A stretch of DNA of 41,936 bases from Candidatus Acidiferrales bacterium (GCA_031296075.1 JARLGK010000163.1:1-41936); one strand, 5' to 3'. Numbered from the stretch's first letter, positions 1 through 6,951 are shown. The notes: generated by a model from the letters alone, not told the origin. Translations and numbers: made by a program.

Positions 1-143
1 CCGGCTACGACTGCGTGCTTATCGCGACCGATCACAGCAGCTACGATTACGAAGCGATTGTGCGCGACGCGAAACTGGTCGTGGATTCGCGCAACGCCAC
101 CCGGCGCGTCACGCTGGGCCGCGAAAAGATCGTCCCCTGCTGA
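1..143 (+). CDS. Nucleotide-sugar 6-dehydrogenase, C-terminal end (partial)
   Basis: The open frame enters from the left edge (codons begin at base 3) and ends at TGA 141-143, giving 46 residues. The text YDCVLIATDHSSYDYEAIV followed by LVVDSRNATR is the characteristic end of the UDP-binding C-terminal domain of the UDP-glucose/GDP-mannose dehydrogenase family, closest in my recognition to the WbpA/WbpO/TviB group that oxidises UDP-N-acetylhexosamines to uronic acids for surface polysaccharides. Catalytic Cys and NAD domains lie outside the window. A sugar epimerase on the same strand at 1.9 kb fits a polysaccharide precursor role. The family is clear; the exact substrate is inferred. Confidence 0.85.
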   Translation, partial: GYDCVLIATDHSSYDYEAIVRDAKLVVDSRNATRRVTLGREKIVPC

Positions 144-230
144 GCCGACCGCCGCAGCCGAGCGCCGCTGTTTTGGCGGTGGCCTGCGGACGGCGTCGCG
201 GCACCCCGCCTGTTTACTCAAAGTCGCGTA

Positions 231-282
231 TAGGACTTTAGTCCTATTGTCCGGCGCGTACCCTGGTCCTATCGTACGGGCT
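231..282 (+). promoter_or_regulatory. Hairpin and GTCCTAT direct repeat upstream of a PilZ gene
   Basis: A perfect 6-bp inverted repeat (231-236 with 241-246, loop TTTA) overlaps the first of two copies of GTCCTAT (241-247 and 266-272). The copies are followed by similar bases (TGTCCGG and CGTACGG). The block ends just before the PilZ start at 284. It could be an operator, a 5' UTR structure or a dispersed repeat; the sequence does not decide. Confidence 0.35.
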
Positions 283-283
283 G

Positions 284-664
284 ATGGGCGTCCCCACGAC
301 AATTTCGCAGGAACGGCCGCCTCTAACCCTCGATCCTGGGCGCCGGCGAAGCATGCGCGTGCTGTTGAGCGTGCCGATCCACGTAATCGGCAGGGACAAA
401 GAGAGCGCGGATTTCGTGGAGGAAACGCGGACGCTGGTGGTGAACGCGCACGGGGCGCTGATTTCTCTTGCGGCGCGCGTCGCGCCGGGCCAGCAAGTCA
501 CCGTGTCCAATAAATCCACGAACAAATCGCTGGAATGCCGGATTGTTCATTTGGGGAACGCTGCGGCGGGGAAAGTCCAGACGGGAATTGAATTCGTGGA
601 GCCGTGCGGATCGTTCTGGCAGATCGATTTTCCGCCGGATGACTGGGTCACGCCGGAAGATTAG
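284..664 (+). CDS. PilZ domain protein
   Basis: This 126-residue soluble protein begins its domain at the basic stretch RRRSMR (about residues 20-25), followed by the beta-barrel text and ending in the signature GIEFVEP...FPPDDW. PilZ domains bind cyclic di-GMP through RxxxR and (D/N)xSxxG. Here the second motif reads VVNAHG, lacking the leading D/N and with Asn in the Ser position, so ligand binding is uncertain. It is related to the second PilZ protein of this window (minus strand, near 30 kb), sharing the RRRS.R start, the .AHG. core and the FPP.DW end. The start keeps the Arg motif; its ribosome site is weak, and an internal ATG at 353 would cut the motif. It follows sugar genes, a common setting for c-di-GMP effectors. 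Confidence 0.8.
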   Translation: MGVPTTISQERPPLTLDPGRRRSMRVLLSVPIHVIGRDKESADFVEETRTLVVNAHGALISLAARVAPGQQVTVSNKSTNKSLECRIVHLGNAAAGKVQTGIEFVEPCGSFWQIDFPPDDWVTPED

Positions 665-697
665 TTCGTCCTGCCTCGAAGAAAAATCCACAAAATG

Positions 698-1456
698 TTA
701 TTGCGGCGCCGGGATCAGCTCGGCGCGAAGTGTGCCGAAAGGCAGCGTCGCCTGGAGTACGACGGGTGTGTGCGCGGCGTCGGACGCGATCCAGACGGCG
801 AAATGGATAGCGGTCACTTCCTTTTCGTGCTGGAAGACGCTGACTGAAACGCGCGAGGCGGTGAAGCTGCCAGCCGGGACGCTGACGGATTCGCCCGGAG
901 TGTCGCGGCGGGCGCGCATTTCGAAAACGTCGCGGCCGTCGTACACCGGCGCGCGAAGCTCCGGAGTGCGCCGCCAATCCACCGCGCGCAGGGCGTAGAG
1001 CGCGCCGAGCGGATCGCGCGTGCCCGGCATGACGATGACGCTCGCGCCGGGCGCGCGGGATTTCTGTCCGGTGGGGACGAGATGCAGGACCTGGTCCGAA
1101 ATCTTGCCCAGCTCGTTGAGATGCGTTTCGTACTGGCGGCTTTCGAGCGACTCGGCGTCGGTGTAGGAATCGAATTGATCGTCCACCGGGAAAAGCGAGC
1201 TAACGGGGCTCAGCGTACGGGCGACGGTGCGGAAGTGCCACGTCTGCCAGCCGAAGAGGGAGCGGCGCTCGTTTACGTTCAGTTCCACGGACGCCGCGGT
1301 TGAGAACGCTGCCCAGGAGACGCGGTAGTTGAGCGTCTCGCCGGCACGAAACGGCATGGGCTGTTCCTTCACGGCGGCGGAAGAGACCAAAAAGACTACC
1401 GCAGAGACGCAGAGAGCGCAGAGCAGGATCCAAATTTGCCGGAGGTTTGTTTTCAT
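698..1456 (-). CDS. DUF3108 domain secreted protein
   Basis: A 252-residue protein with a basic start and a hydrophobic stretch (residues about 9-28) that looks like a signal peptide or membrane anchor. The body, beginning MPFRAGETLNYRVSWA and ending with TPVVLQATLPFGTLRAELI, matches the DUF3108 family: an outer-membrane/periplasmic beta-rich fold of unknown function common in Acidobacteriota and Proteobacteria. It converges on the PilZ gene with 33 bases between stops and no obvious terminator. Oddly, the hydrophobic core of the signal peptide is encoded by a dispersed repeat (1398-1423; see findings). Family call is from recognition; role unknown. Confidence 0.8.
   Translation of the reverse strand: MKTNLRQIWILLCALCVSAVVFLVSSAAVKEQPMPFRAGETLNYRVSWAAFSTAASVELNVNERRSLFGWQTWHFRTVARTLSPVSSLFPVDDQFDSYTDAESLESRQYETHLNELGKISDQVLHLVPTGQKSRAPGASVIVMPGTRDPLGALYALRAVDWRRTPELRAPVYDGRDVFEMRARRDTPGESVSVPAGSFTASRVSVSVFQHEKEVTAIHFAVWIASDAAHTPVVLQATLPFGTLRAELIPAPQ
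1398..1423 (-). repeat. Dispersed CAGAGA-type repeat inside the DUF3108 signal-peptide codons
   Basis: The plus strand reads ACCGCAGAGACGCAGAGAGC then GCAGAG, a run of near 8-10-base GCAGAG(A) units. A relative occurs at 6109-6150 in a non-coding gap. On the minus strand it encodes LCALCVSAVV, the hydrophobic core of the signal peptide. Confidence 0.5.
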
Positions 1457-1922
1457 CCTGGCTTAAGAAACCGCGTGGTGATTCTTGCCCGGCCGAGGCG
1501 CGCCGCGTATATTCAAACGTGCCTCAAACATCAAGCGTACCCGAAACGCGTGGCACAATCATTACAGCGTTGCGAGGAATTTAGACGAAACAAGGGAACG
1601 GCGCCGATCGGGATTGCTGCCGATTCGCGAGTGTGCTCGTCGTGGGCCGCGCAACAAAACTTGCTGCGGGTGAGGCTGCGCATCGGAAGGGCGCTGCGCG
1701 CCTGACGTTTTGGATTCCGAGCCCTGCCGGGCTGGGCTGCCTTTTGTCGCGCCTACGGCGCTCTGATCTGCGACGCGGGACTCCGCTCCCTTCTCCGCCG
1801 CGGCGGATCAGGGCAGGCGGGATGAAGACGTTTAGGCAGAAGGGCACCTACGAGCCAAGCATCTGCGCCGGGCACAGTATGCTGTGCCCCTACGAACCCA
1901 TGAAGGAAAGAGGAACAGCGGA
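1457..1922. other. 466-bp gap with hairpin repeats and no supported gene
   Basis: The gap lies between divergent genes. Its first half (1457-1700) shows no recognisable coding or RNA gene. The second half holds small palindromes: AGCCC/GGGCT (1720-1724 with 1729-1733), GCGCC/GGCGC with loop TAC (1749-1753 with 1757-1761), and an 8-bp stem at 1870-1889. Open frames here have no family signal. A purine-rich ribosome site (about 1902-1912) for the epimerase lies at the right end. Confidence 0.6.
1870..1889. repeat. REP-like hairpin followed by CCTACGAA
   Basis: Perfect 8-bp stem GGGCACAG / CTGTGCCC with loop TATG. The bases after it (CCTACGAA) are identical to those after the different stem at 2982-3002, so the two are related elements with different but still paired arms. 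Confidence 0.6.
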
Positions 1923-2864
1923 ATGCGGCATCTCGTGACGGGCGGAGCTGGATTCATCGGCTCGAATATTGTGGACGAGCTCGTGCAACGCGGGCACGAC
2001 GTGGCCGTGCTCGACGATCTTTCGACGGGCAAAGAGGCGAACCTCGCGGGCGTCCGCAAGAAGATCGATTTGCACATCGGAAGCGTAACCGACCTGGCCG
2101 CGGCGCAATCGGCGTGCCGCGGTGCGGACTACGTGATTCACCTCGCGGCGCGGACGTCGGTGCCGCGCTCGGTTGAGAATCCGCTGGACACCAATCACGT
2201 CAACATCGACGGGACGCTCAACGTGCTGGTGGCGGCGCGCGACGCGAAGGTGCGGCGATTTGTGTACGCGGCATCATCGTCGGCGTACGGGGAGACGCCG
2301 ATGCTGCCGAAGGTCGAGACGATGCAGCCGGAGCCGATTTCGCCCTACGGGGTGACGAAGTACGTGGGAGAACTTTACGCGCAAGTGTTTGGGCGCGTGT
2401 ACGGACTCGAGAATGCATCGCTGCGATATTTCAACGTGTTCGGCCCGCGGCAGGATCCGACTTCGCAGTATTCAGGCGTGCTCTCGCGATTCATGCTGGC
2501 GGTGATCGAGGGGAAGCCGCCGGTCATTTTCGGCGACGGCGAGCAGTCGCGCGATTTCACGTACGTCGAAAATATCGTGGATGAGACATTGCGCGCCTGC
2601 GAGGCAAGCGGGGCGTCCGGGAAAGTGTTCAACGGCGGAACCGGTGTGCGGATCACGCTGAACGAGGTGCTGAAGCTGCTCGAGAAAATCACCGGCGCGA
2701 AGATTTCGGCAAAATACGATCCGCCGCGCAGCGGGGATATTTTGCATTCGCAGGCGGATATTTCGCTGGCGCGGAAAGTGCTGGGGTACGAGCCGCGCGT
2801 AGGATTTGAAGAGGGGTTGAGGCGGACGTGGGAGTGGTATAGCGCTGCGTTTGGGAAGAAATGA
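1923..2864 (+). CDS. NAD-dependent nucleotide-sugar epimerase (WbpP/GalE-like SDR)
   Basis: This 313-residue extended SDR enzyme starts with the NAD motif TGGAGFIGS (residues 6-14), has the SSSAYGE strand (118-124) with catalytic Ser/Tyr context, and the YGVTK active site (Tyr142, Lys146). RYFNVFGPRQ and GDGEQSRDFTYVENIV are the usual substrate-side motifs of UDP-glucose/UDP-GlcNAc 4-epimerases of the WbpP type and of dTDP-glucose dehydratase relatives. ATG 1923 is preferred to the upstream frame start at 1884 because AAGGAAAGAGGA lies about 9 bases before it and the NAD fold starts at residue 3. With the dehydrogenase upstream it probably makes a UDP-hexosamine or uronic acid for exopolysaccharide or O-antigen. 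Substrate is inferred. Confidence 0.85.
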   Translation: MRHLVTGGAGFIGSNIVDELVQRGHDVAVLDDLSTGKEANLAGVRKKIDLHIGSVTDLAAAQSACRGADYVIHLAARTSVPRSVENPLDTNHVNIDGTLNVLVAARDAKVRRFVYAASSSAYGETPMLPKVETMQPEPISPYGVTKYVGELYAQVFGRVYGLENASLRYFNVFGPRQDPTSQYSGVLSRFMLAVIEGKPPVIFGDGEQSRDFTYVENIVDETLRACEASGASGKVFNGGTGVRITLNEVLKLLEKITGAKISAKYDPPRSGDILHSQADISLARKVLGYEPRVGFEEGLRRTWEWYSAAFGKK

Positions 2865-2900
2865 TAGTGCGACGCATCAACGCAAATGCGCCCATCAGGA

Positions 2901-2920
2901 CCTGCCCGCAGATCGGCAGG
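2901..2920. repeat. CCTGCC...GGCAGG hairpin
   Basis: A 6-bp stem (CCTGCC 2901-2906, GGCAGG 2915-2920) followed by CGGGG. A close relative is at 10872-10890 (same arms, 7-base loop, followed by CGGG), and GGCAGGCGGG alone occurs near 1812. Confidence 0.5.
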
Positions 2921-2981
2921 CGGGGATTGGCGATCCCAGGGACCGAGGCGGATGGGCGACGCAGCGCCAAGGAACTGGGCC

Positions 2982-3002
2982 GGGCGTAGCGGTGCTACGC
3001 CC
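2982..3002. repeat. REP-like hairpin followed by CTACGAA
   Basis: Perfect 9-bp stem GGGCGTAGC / GCTACGCCC with loop GGT, then CTACGAA as after the 1870-1889 hairpin. The gap 2865-3145 holds this, the CCTGCC hairpin and the next one, and no supported gene. Confidence 0.65.
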
Positions 3003-3105
3003 CTACGAAGAAGGACCACACCTTCGCCGACGGTCGTCCCGAGAGGATCGCGCGGATCATGTAAAGAAAAGTGGACCGCGTCACGCCAAGAATTTGTGCA
3101 AAGAC

Positions 3106-3127
3106 GCACAGACACGAGTGTCTGTGC
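3106..3127. repeat. 9-bp perfect hairpin between convergent genes
   Basis: Arms GCACAGACA (3106-3114) and TGTCTGTGC (3119-3127) with loop CGAG. No T tract follows on either strand, so a classical intrinsic terminator is unlikely, though it sits just past the ends of two convergent genes and could act as one. Confidence 0.6.
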
Positions 3128-3145
3128 CACTAAAACCACCAAAAA

Positions 3146-4144
3146 CTAGAAGCCGTTGGGGTGGAAGGGCGCGAGCGGGGGCGGGACTTTGCAGGGTGTG
3201 GGATTCCACTTCGAGGCGTCGGGCTCGAACTTGAATTGCTCCGTGGTGATGAATCGGCCGTTCAGGTACTGCGGGTCGTCGACGATGCTGGTGACGATGA
3301 GGTAGGGGACGCCGTCGAGTTCGATGCGATCGAAGAATTCTGTCAGCACCGCGTTGGCGCTGTAGGGCACTCCGTTCTTGCGCAGGTAGCCGGACCGCAT
3401 GTGCGTGGTGACGACTTTGAGGCTGCCGGAGTTTGGCGCCTGAGGGCCGGGCCCGGGGAAACCGAAACCCGAAGACTGCGTCTGTTTTTCCCACGAAGCC
3501 ACGGAATCGCCCTGCCAGTCGGGCTCGCCTCCGGTCCATTTTGTGCCATCGAAATGCAGGAGGCGCTTTTGCATGCCTGCGTCGGTGTCGATTTCGAGGG
3601 TTTTGTCGTCGGCCCAAGTAATGTGCAGGCGCGTGGGGAGGTGCATGATCCCGGCGGCGCCGAACGCGCGGCAGGCGTTTCCGTCGGCTTCGTCTTTCGC
3701 GGGATCCCAATTGTTGGTGACGCGGCGGCCTTCGGCGTTGACCGGAACGAAGGAGACGTCGCCCTTTGCAGGAGTGATCATGCGCCAGCGCCATTCGTCG
3801 TCGATGATCGAGACCCAGTAGCCGGGGAGGTCGAGGAGCGCGACTGCTTTTGCTGCCGGCGACGGGCCGAAGGGCGGTTGACTTCCAGCGCGGCCTTGGG
3901 CGAGTGCGGCGGGGGTGGGAGATAGCAGCACGAGCGCCAATAGAAAGAAGCGAAAGAGCGAGTTCAGCAGAACCGCCGGGGCTAAAGCCCCGGAATGGAC
4001 AAGGCCGGTTTTCGTGGGGCTGAAGCCCCACGCTTCCACCGAACTGCAAGTGCGCCCGCCTTCCCGGCGCGAGCGCCGGGACCCCCAGAAACCGGGGAAA
4101 AGGCGGCCGCTACGAATGCAACGGCAAGACCGCACGCACGTCAT
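3146..4144 (-). CDS. Secreted protein of unknown function with repeat-derived N-terminal extension
   Basis: The 332-residue frame opens at an ATG sharing ATGA with the stop of the upstream MBL gene, suggesting translational coupling. A normal signal peptide does not appear until residues 60-82 (NSLFRFFLLALVLL...AALA). Residues 2-58 are encoded by hairpin repeats (3975-4125), so the mature part starts near residue 83. The body has GYWVSIIDDEWRWRM near the start of the domain and a C-terminal segment (LKVVTTHMRSGYLRKNG, then LTEFF and YLIVTSIVDDP) paralogous to the product at 5139-6026. I recognise the family as a recurrent uncharacterised secreted protein but know no function. Internal TTG or GTG codons (near 3925-3945) could be the true start. 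Confidence 0.75.
   Translation of the reverse strand: MTCVRSCRCIRSGRLFPGFWGSRRSRREGGRTCSSVEAWGFSPTKTGLVHSGALAPAVLLNSLFRFFLLALVLLSPTPAALAQGRAGSQPPFGPSPAAKAVALLDLPGYWVSIIDDEWRWRMITPAKGDVSFVPVNAEGRRVTNNWDPAKDEADGNACRAFGAAGIMHLPTRLHITWADDKTLEIDTDAGMQKRLLHFDGTKWTGGEPDWQGDSVASWEKQTQSSGFGFPGPGPQAPNSGSLKVVTTHMRSGYLRKNGVPYSANAVLTEFFDRIELDGVPYLIVTSIVDDPQYLNGRFITTEQFKFEPDASKWNPTPCKVPPPLAPFHPNGF
3976..4125. repeat. Block of small hairpin repeats in the 5' part of a gene
   Basis: Three perfect hairpins with 2-base centres: CCGGGGCT/AGCCCCGG (3976-3993, centre AA), CGTGGGGCT/AGCCCCACG (4013-4032, centre GA) and CCCGGCGC/GCGCCGGG (4063-4080, centre GA), then a further GC-rich stretch to about 4125. The first two share the core GCTRAAGC with elements at 6806-6817 and 6838-6857. 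The block lies in frame between the coupled ATG and the signal-peptide codons of the surrounding minus-strand gene. Confidence 0.7.
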
Positions 4145-5142
4145 CGCTCCTTCTCCGATGATTTCGCGCTCGCGGCGCTGAGGCTGCGATAGACGGCATC
4201 GATGAACATGTCGGTGGTCCAGAGGCCGGAATTGGCGCCGTAGATGCCGTCATAGTCTAGGGTGGGCTTCGAGGCTTTCACTTGGTCGAGCGACTTGCCC
4301 TTTTTCACGAGATCTTCGATGCGGTCGCGGATAATGGTGGCCATGTCGCGGTAATTGGTGACGGCGGCGCGATCGCAGACGCGGCCGTGGCCGGGGATGA
4401 CGTAGGTGCCGCCCTCTTCATCGGCGCGAGGGACCATGAGGTCGAGCAGGCGATTGAGCGCGTCGATTTCGCCGTTGATCGTGCCGCCCTTTGCCGTATC
4501 GATCATCGGGTAGCGGTCGGGAGTGAAAATGTCGCCGGCGCTGATCACGTCGGAACGGCGGAAGAAGACGATGCTGTCGCCGTCGGTATGCGCGGCATGC
4601 GGATGCTCGAGGACGATGGCTTCGTCGTTGAAGAGCGCCCATCTGTCGGTGTCGTAGGTATCGGTGGGCCAGAGCTCGGGAGACGCGGCGGTGTCTTTGT
4701 CCGAGGAGGCGGTCATGCGGTCAAGCACGGCGATTTGAGAGACGACGGACGCGCCCGGCCTTTCGCCCCCCATGCCGGAAATGAAATGGCCGGCTTGCGC
4801 GAGATTGTGATTGCCGCCGGTGTGGTCGGCGTCGGCGCTGGTGTTGATGACGAACTCGATGGGCTTTTGGGAGAGCGAGCGAATGGCGGCGAGAGCTTGC
4901 GGGCTCATCCGCGCAAGGCCGGTGTCGACGAGCACGACGGCGTTGTCGCCGATCTGAACCGTAATGTTGGCACCGGCTCCGGCGAGCATGTGGACGCGGC
5001 CCTGGATGTGGAGCAGCTGAATAGAGGACCCATCGGGCGGCTGATCCTGTTGCGCGCGCGCGGGGGCGGAATCGAATGCCGCCGAAAGGAGCGCCAGCGC
5101 GATGAGGACGATGCGATCGAAGATTGCTGTGGTTCCGGTCAT
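4141..5142 (-). CDS. Secreted metallo-beta-lactamase-fold protein with altered zinc site
   Basis: A 333-residue protein with a signal peptide (residues 1-30, ending ARA) and an MBL fold: VVLVDTG (69-75), the metal loop at 100-110, HTDGDS (185-190), SAGDIF (201-206) and PGHG (250-253). The usual HxHxDH is SADADH: the first two His are replaced by Ser102 and Asp104, while Asp106, His107, His185, Asp204 and His252 are kept. So one metal site (Zn1) lacks two of three ligands and the other is intact. It overlaps its upstream and downstream neighbours by 4 nt (ATGA) on both sides, so the three are probably made together. The fold is secure; substrate and even activity are unknown. Confidence 0.85.
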   Translation of the reverse strand: MTGTTAIFDRIVLIALALLSAAFDSAPARAQQDQPPDGSSIQLLHIQGRVHMLAGAGANITVQIGDNAVVLVDTGLARMSPQALAAIRSLSQKPIEFVINTSADADHTGGNHNLAQAGHFISGMGGERPGASVVSQIAVLDRMTASSDKDTAASPELWPTDTYDTDRWALFNDEAIVLEHPHAAHTDGDSIVFFRRSDVISAGDIFTPDRYPMIDTAKGGTINGEIDALNRLLDLMVPRADEEGGTYVIPGHGRVCDRAAVTNYRDMATIIRDRIEDLVKKGKSLDQVKASKPTLDYDGIYGANSGLWTTDMFIDAVYRSLSAASAKSSEKER

Positions 5143-6026
5143 GGTTTATTCGCGCCGGATTTAGCCGGCGGAGGAGGCGGAGCCGGAAGCGTAGCGAGCT
5201 TCTGTATGTACTCCGGGTACATCGTTTCGGCGCCGCCGCGAGTCGCCTCGACGGGAATGCCGAAGTTCGACGGAAATTCCTTGAGGAAGTCGTTTGTGCC
5301 GGGCAGGTGGTGCGGCACCCAACTGGGCGGCTTATCGACGACGTCGCGCGGCGTACAGATGAAGGGCGCGAGGGTGTAGCCGGGATTGAGGAACCAGCGC
5401 TCGGTGCGCACGAGCGGCTCGGTGAGATAGACCGGGTCTTTCACGATCGAGACGATGGTGAGGAAGTCGCCGTGGCGGATGAAATATTCGGTGAGCGTGG
5501 CTTTGTTGCTGCGGGCAAGGCCGTTGCGGCGCAGCCAGCCCTCTTTCATGTTGGTGGTCGTGACCTTGAGCTTGTCACCTTCCCATTTGCCGGTGGAGAA
5601 TCCGTTCCAGGTCTGGGCGGAGTAGGCGGAAGGTTGCGGGCGGTCGTCCATGTAGATGGTGCGCGCCGTGCCGTTGGTAAAGACTTCGAAGTGCCACGCG
5701 AGGACGGCGTAGGTGAGCGGATCAAGCTCGGGCCAGATGCGTAGGCCGCCGGGAGCGCGCGGGGCGTAGTCGGCGGGGTGGGGATCACATTCGTGCTGTT
5801 CCTGGTCCCACTTCGCGGCGGTCCAGCTGTCGGCGCGGAGGCGGACGGCGTCATTGACGGGGAGGCCGGTGTAATCGCCGATGAATGGGTCGGTGGTGTT
5901 GTCCTGGCTGGGGGTTTGACTGTAGGTGCCGGAGAGATCGACCTGGGCGCCGACGGTTTGCGTGGCGAACGCCAGAGCGAGGACGGCGAACGACACGAAG
6001 AGTAACGCCCGAAGAATCGCACGCAT
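5139..6026 (-). CDS. Secreted protein of unknown function, paralogous to the 3146-4144 product
   Basis: First gene of the three-gene minus cluster; 295 residues with a clear signal peptide (1-28, ending VGAQ). A GGGGGA ribosome site lies 4-5 bases before the ATG. The mature part starts DLSGTYSQTPSQD, contains FEVFTNGTARTIYMDDR and WNGFSTGKWEGDKL, then the segment LKVTTTNMKEGWLRRNG with LTEYF, FLTIVSIVKDP and TERWF that is shared with the protein at the other end of the cluster. It ends in a Pro-rich tail. I recognise it as a recurrent uncharacterised periplasmic/secreted family with no known activity. Its TGA overlaps the ATG of the MBL gene. Confidence 0.8.
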   Translation of the reverse strand: MRAILRALLFVSFAVLALAFATQTVGAQVDLSGTYSQTPSQDNTTDPFIGDYTGLPVNDAVRLRADSWTAAKWDQEQHECDPHPADYAPRAPGGLRIWPELDPLTYAVLAWHFEVFTNGTARTIYMDDRPQPSAYSAQTWNGFSTGKWEGDKLKVTTTNMKEGWLRRNGLARSNKATLTEYFIRHGDFLTIVSIVKDPVYLTEPLVRTERWFLNPGYTLAPFICTPRDVVDKPPSWVPHHLPGTNDFLKEFPSNFGIPVEATRGGAETMYPEYIQKLATLPAPPPPPAKSGANKP

Positions 6027-6108
6027 GATTCCCCCGCCCCGGATGAAGCGAATCGCGGGAGATTCTATATCACAGGCGCGGTGCAGCGAGGAACAAAAAG
6101 CAAAGGCT

Positions 6109-6150
6109 TACCACAGAGATCACGGAGCAGCCACAGAGGCCACAGAGAAG
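6109..6150. repeat. Dispersed CCACAGAG repeat
   Basis: Non-coding run of CCACAGAG(A/G) units (ACCACAGAGATCACGGAGCA, then two more CCACAGAG) in the gap 6027-6295. It resembles the 1398-1423 repeat. Confidence 0.5.
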
Positions 6151-6207
6151 GCGAATATTGATCGCGGAAAAGCAGAGGAGCGTCGAGGAGGTGATCACCA
6201 ACACTTC

Positions 6208-6265
6208 GGACGGCAAAACGGCAGAATGCCGTCCTCAGTGTGACGATCCTTGTCGGATCGTCACA
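6208..6265. repeat. Two adjacent hairpin repeats before the Lys-rich protein gene
   Basis: The first is GGACGGC (6208-6214) with GCCGTCC (6228-6234), containing a nested stem ACGGCA/TGCCGT around GAA. The second is an 11-bp perfect stem, 6239-6249 with 6255-6265 (TGTGACGATCC / GGATCGTCACA, loop TTGTC). No T tract follows. They end 30 bases before the next start codon and would lie in its leader. Confidence 0.6.
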
Positions 6266-6295
6266 AAAATGCGCGTCCGGTGGTAGACTGCAACG

Positions 6296-6721
6296 ATGGC
6301 GACCAAAAAGAAGAACAAGAAGAAACGCAACAAGGTGAAGAAAACCGCACGCAAGAAACCTCCGGTCAAGAAGAAGGCAGCGAAGAAGAAAGCGCCCGCA
6401 CGGAAGGCTGCGCCGAGAAAAAAGGCGTCGCGGAAGAAGAAGAGGGTGCGGGGGGAAAGCGAGAGCGTGGCTTCGTTGGCGTTCGAGCCCGCCGGGCTCG
6501 GAGCGCGCTCCGGCGGCCAGTCGGGAGATTTGCAGGGGCTTTCCAACCTGGGGGGGGCGGATTCCGAGAGCGTGGACGAACTGCTTGAGGAAGGAAACGC
6601 TTTCGAGGCCGAGGCCGTGAAGGGCGTGCAGGACGCGCCCGATGCGGATGAGGGCGAAGTGCGAACGCACGAAGTGCCGGAAGACGACGTTCCAGAGGAG
6701 TATCAGGACGGCGAGAAGTAG
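6296..6721 (+). CDS. Lys-rich / acidic two-part small protein of unknown function
   Basis: A 141-residue protein. Residues 1-53 are almost wholly Lys/Arg/Ala/Pro (histone-H1-like low complexity, likely nucleic-acid binding). Residues about 70-141 are acidic and contain a non-random text: GGQSGDLQGLS, then SESVDELLEEGNAFEAE, and an end of EVRTHEVPEDDVPEEY. The C-terminal text looks like a conserved acidic module, whereas the tail composition could be neutralised by the basic half. The ribosome site is weak. It stands alone, with hairpin repeats on both sides. Not a recognised named family; a nucleoid or stress role would be a guess. Confidence 0.65.
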   Translation: MATKKKNKKKRNKVKKTARKKPPVKKKAAKKKAPARKAAPRKKASRKKKRVRGESESVASLAFEPAGLGARSGGQSGDLQGLSNLGGADSESVDELLEEGNAFEAEAVKGVQDAPDADEGEVRTHEVPEDDVPEEYQDGEK

Positions 6722-6805
6722 CGTCGGCGGCTCGCGTTGCACAGAATACTCGCTGATGGAATGGATTCGTGAGCTGCGGAAAAAGGCGACGAAGAGTGTC
6801 CTCAG

Positions 6806-6857
6806 GCGCTAAAGCGCATGGAGGGCAGGTTCGTCGTGTCGGAGCTGAAGCTCCGAC
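6806..6857. repeat. Two GCTRAAGC-centred hairpins
   Basis: GCGCT-AA-AGCGC (6806-6817) and GTCGGAGCT-GA-AGCTCCGAC (6838-6857). Both have the same centre (GCTAAAGC or GCTGAAGC) as the hairpins at 3976-3993 and 4013-4032 but unrelated, still complementary outer arms. They lie in the gap 6722-6951, which holds no supported gene. Confidence 0.7.
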
Positions 6858-6951
6858 CCCCTAAAATGCGTGTTTGTTCGCCGAGTTGTTCAGTGCGTTC
6901 TTTTGGCGAACGGAAAATCGCGCCATGTGTGATTAGTCCGAAAGGAAACTG

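Noticed and set aside
4282-5379. 365-residue plus-strand open frame
   Set aside because: Antisense to the MBL and secreted-protein genes; low-complexity Val/Gly/Asp shadow.
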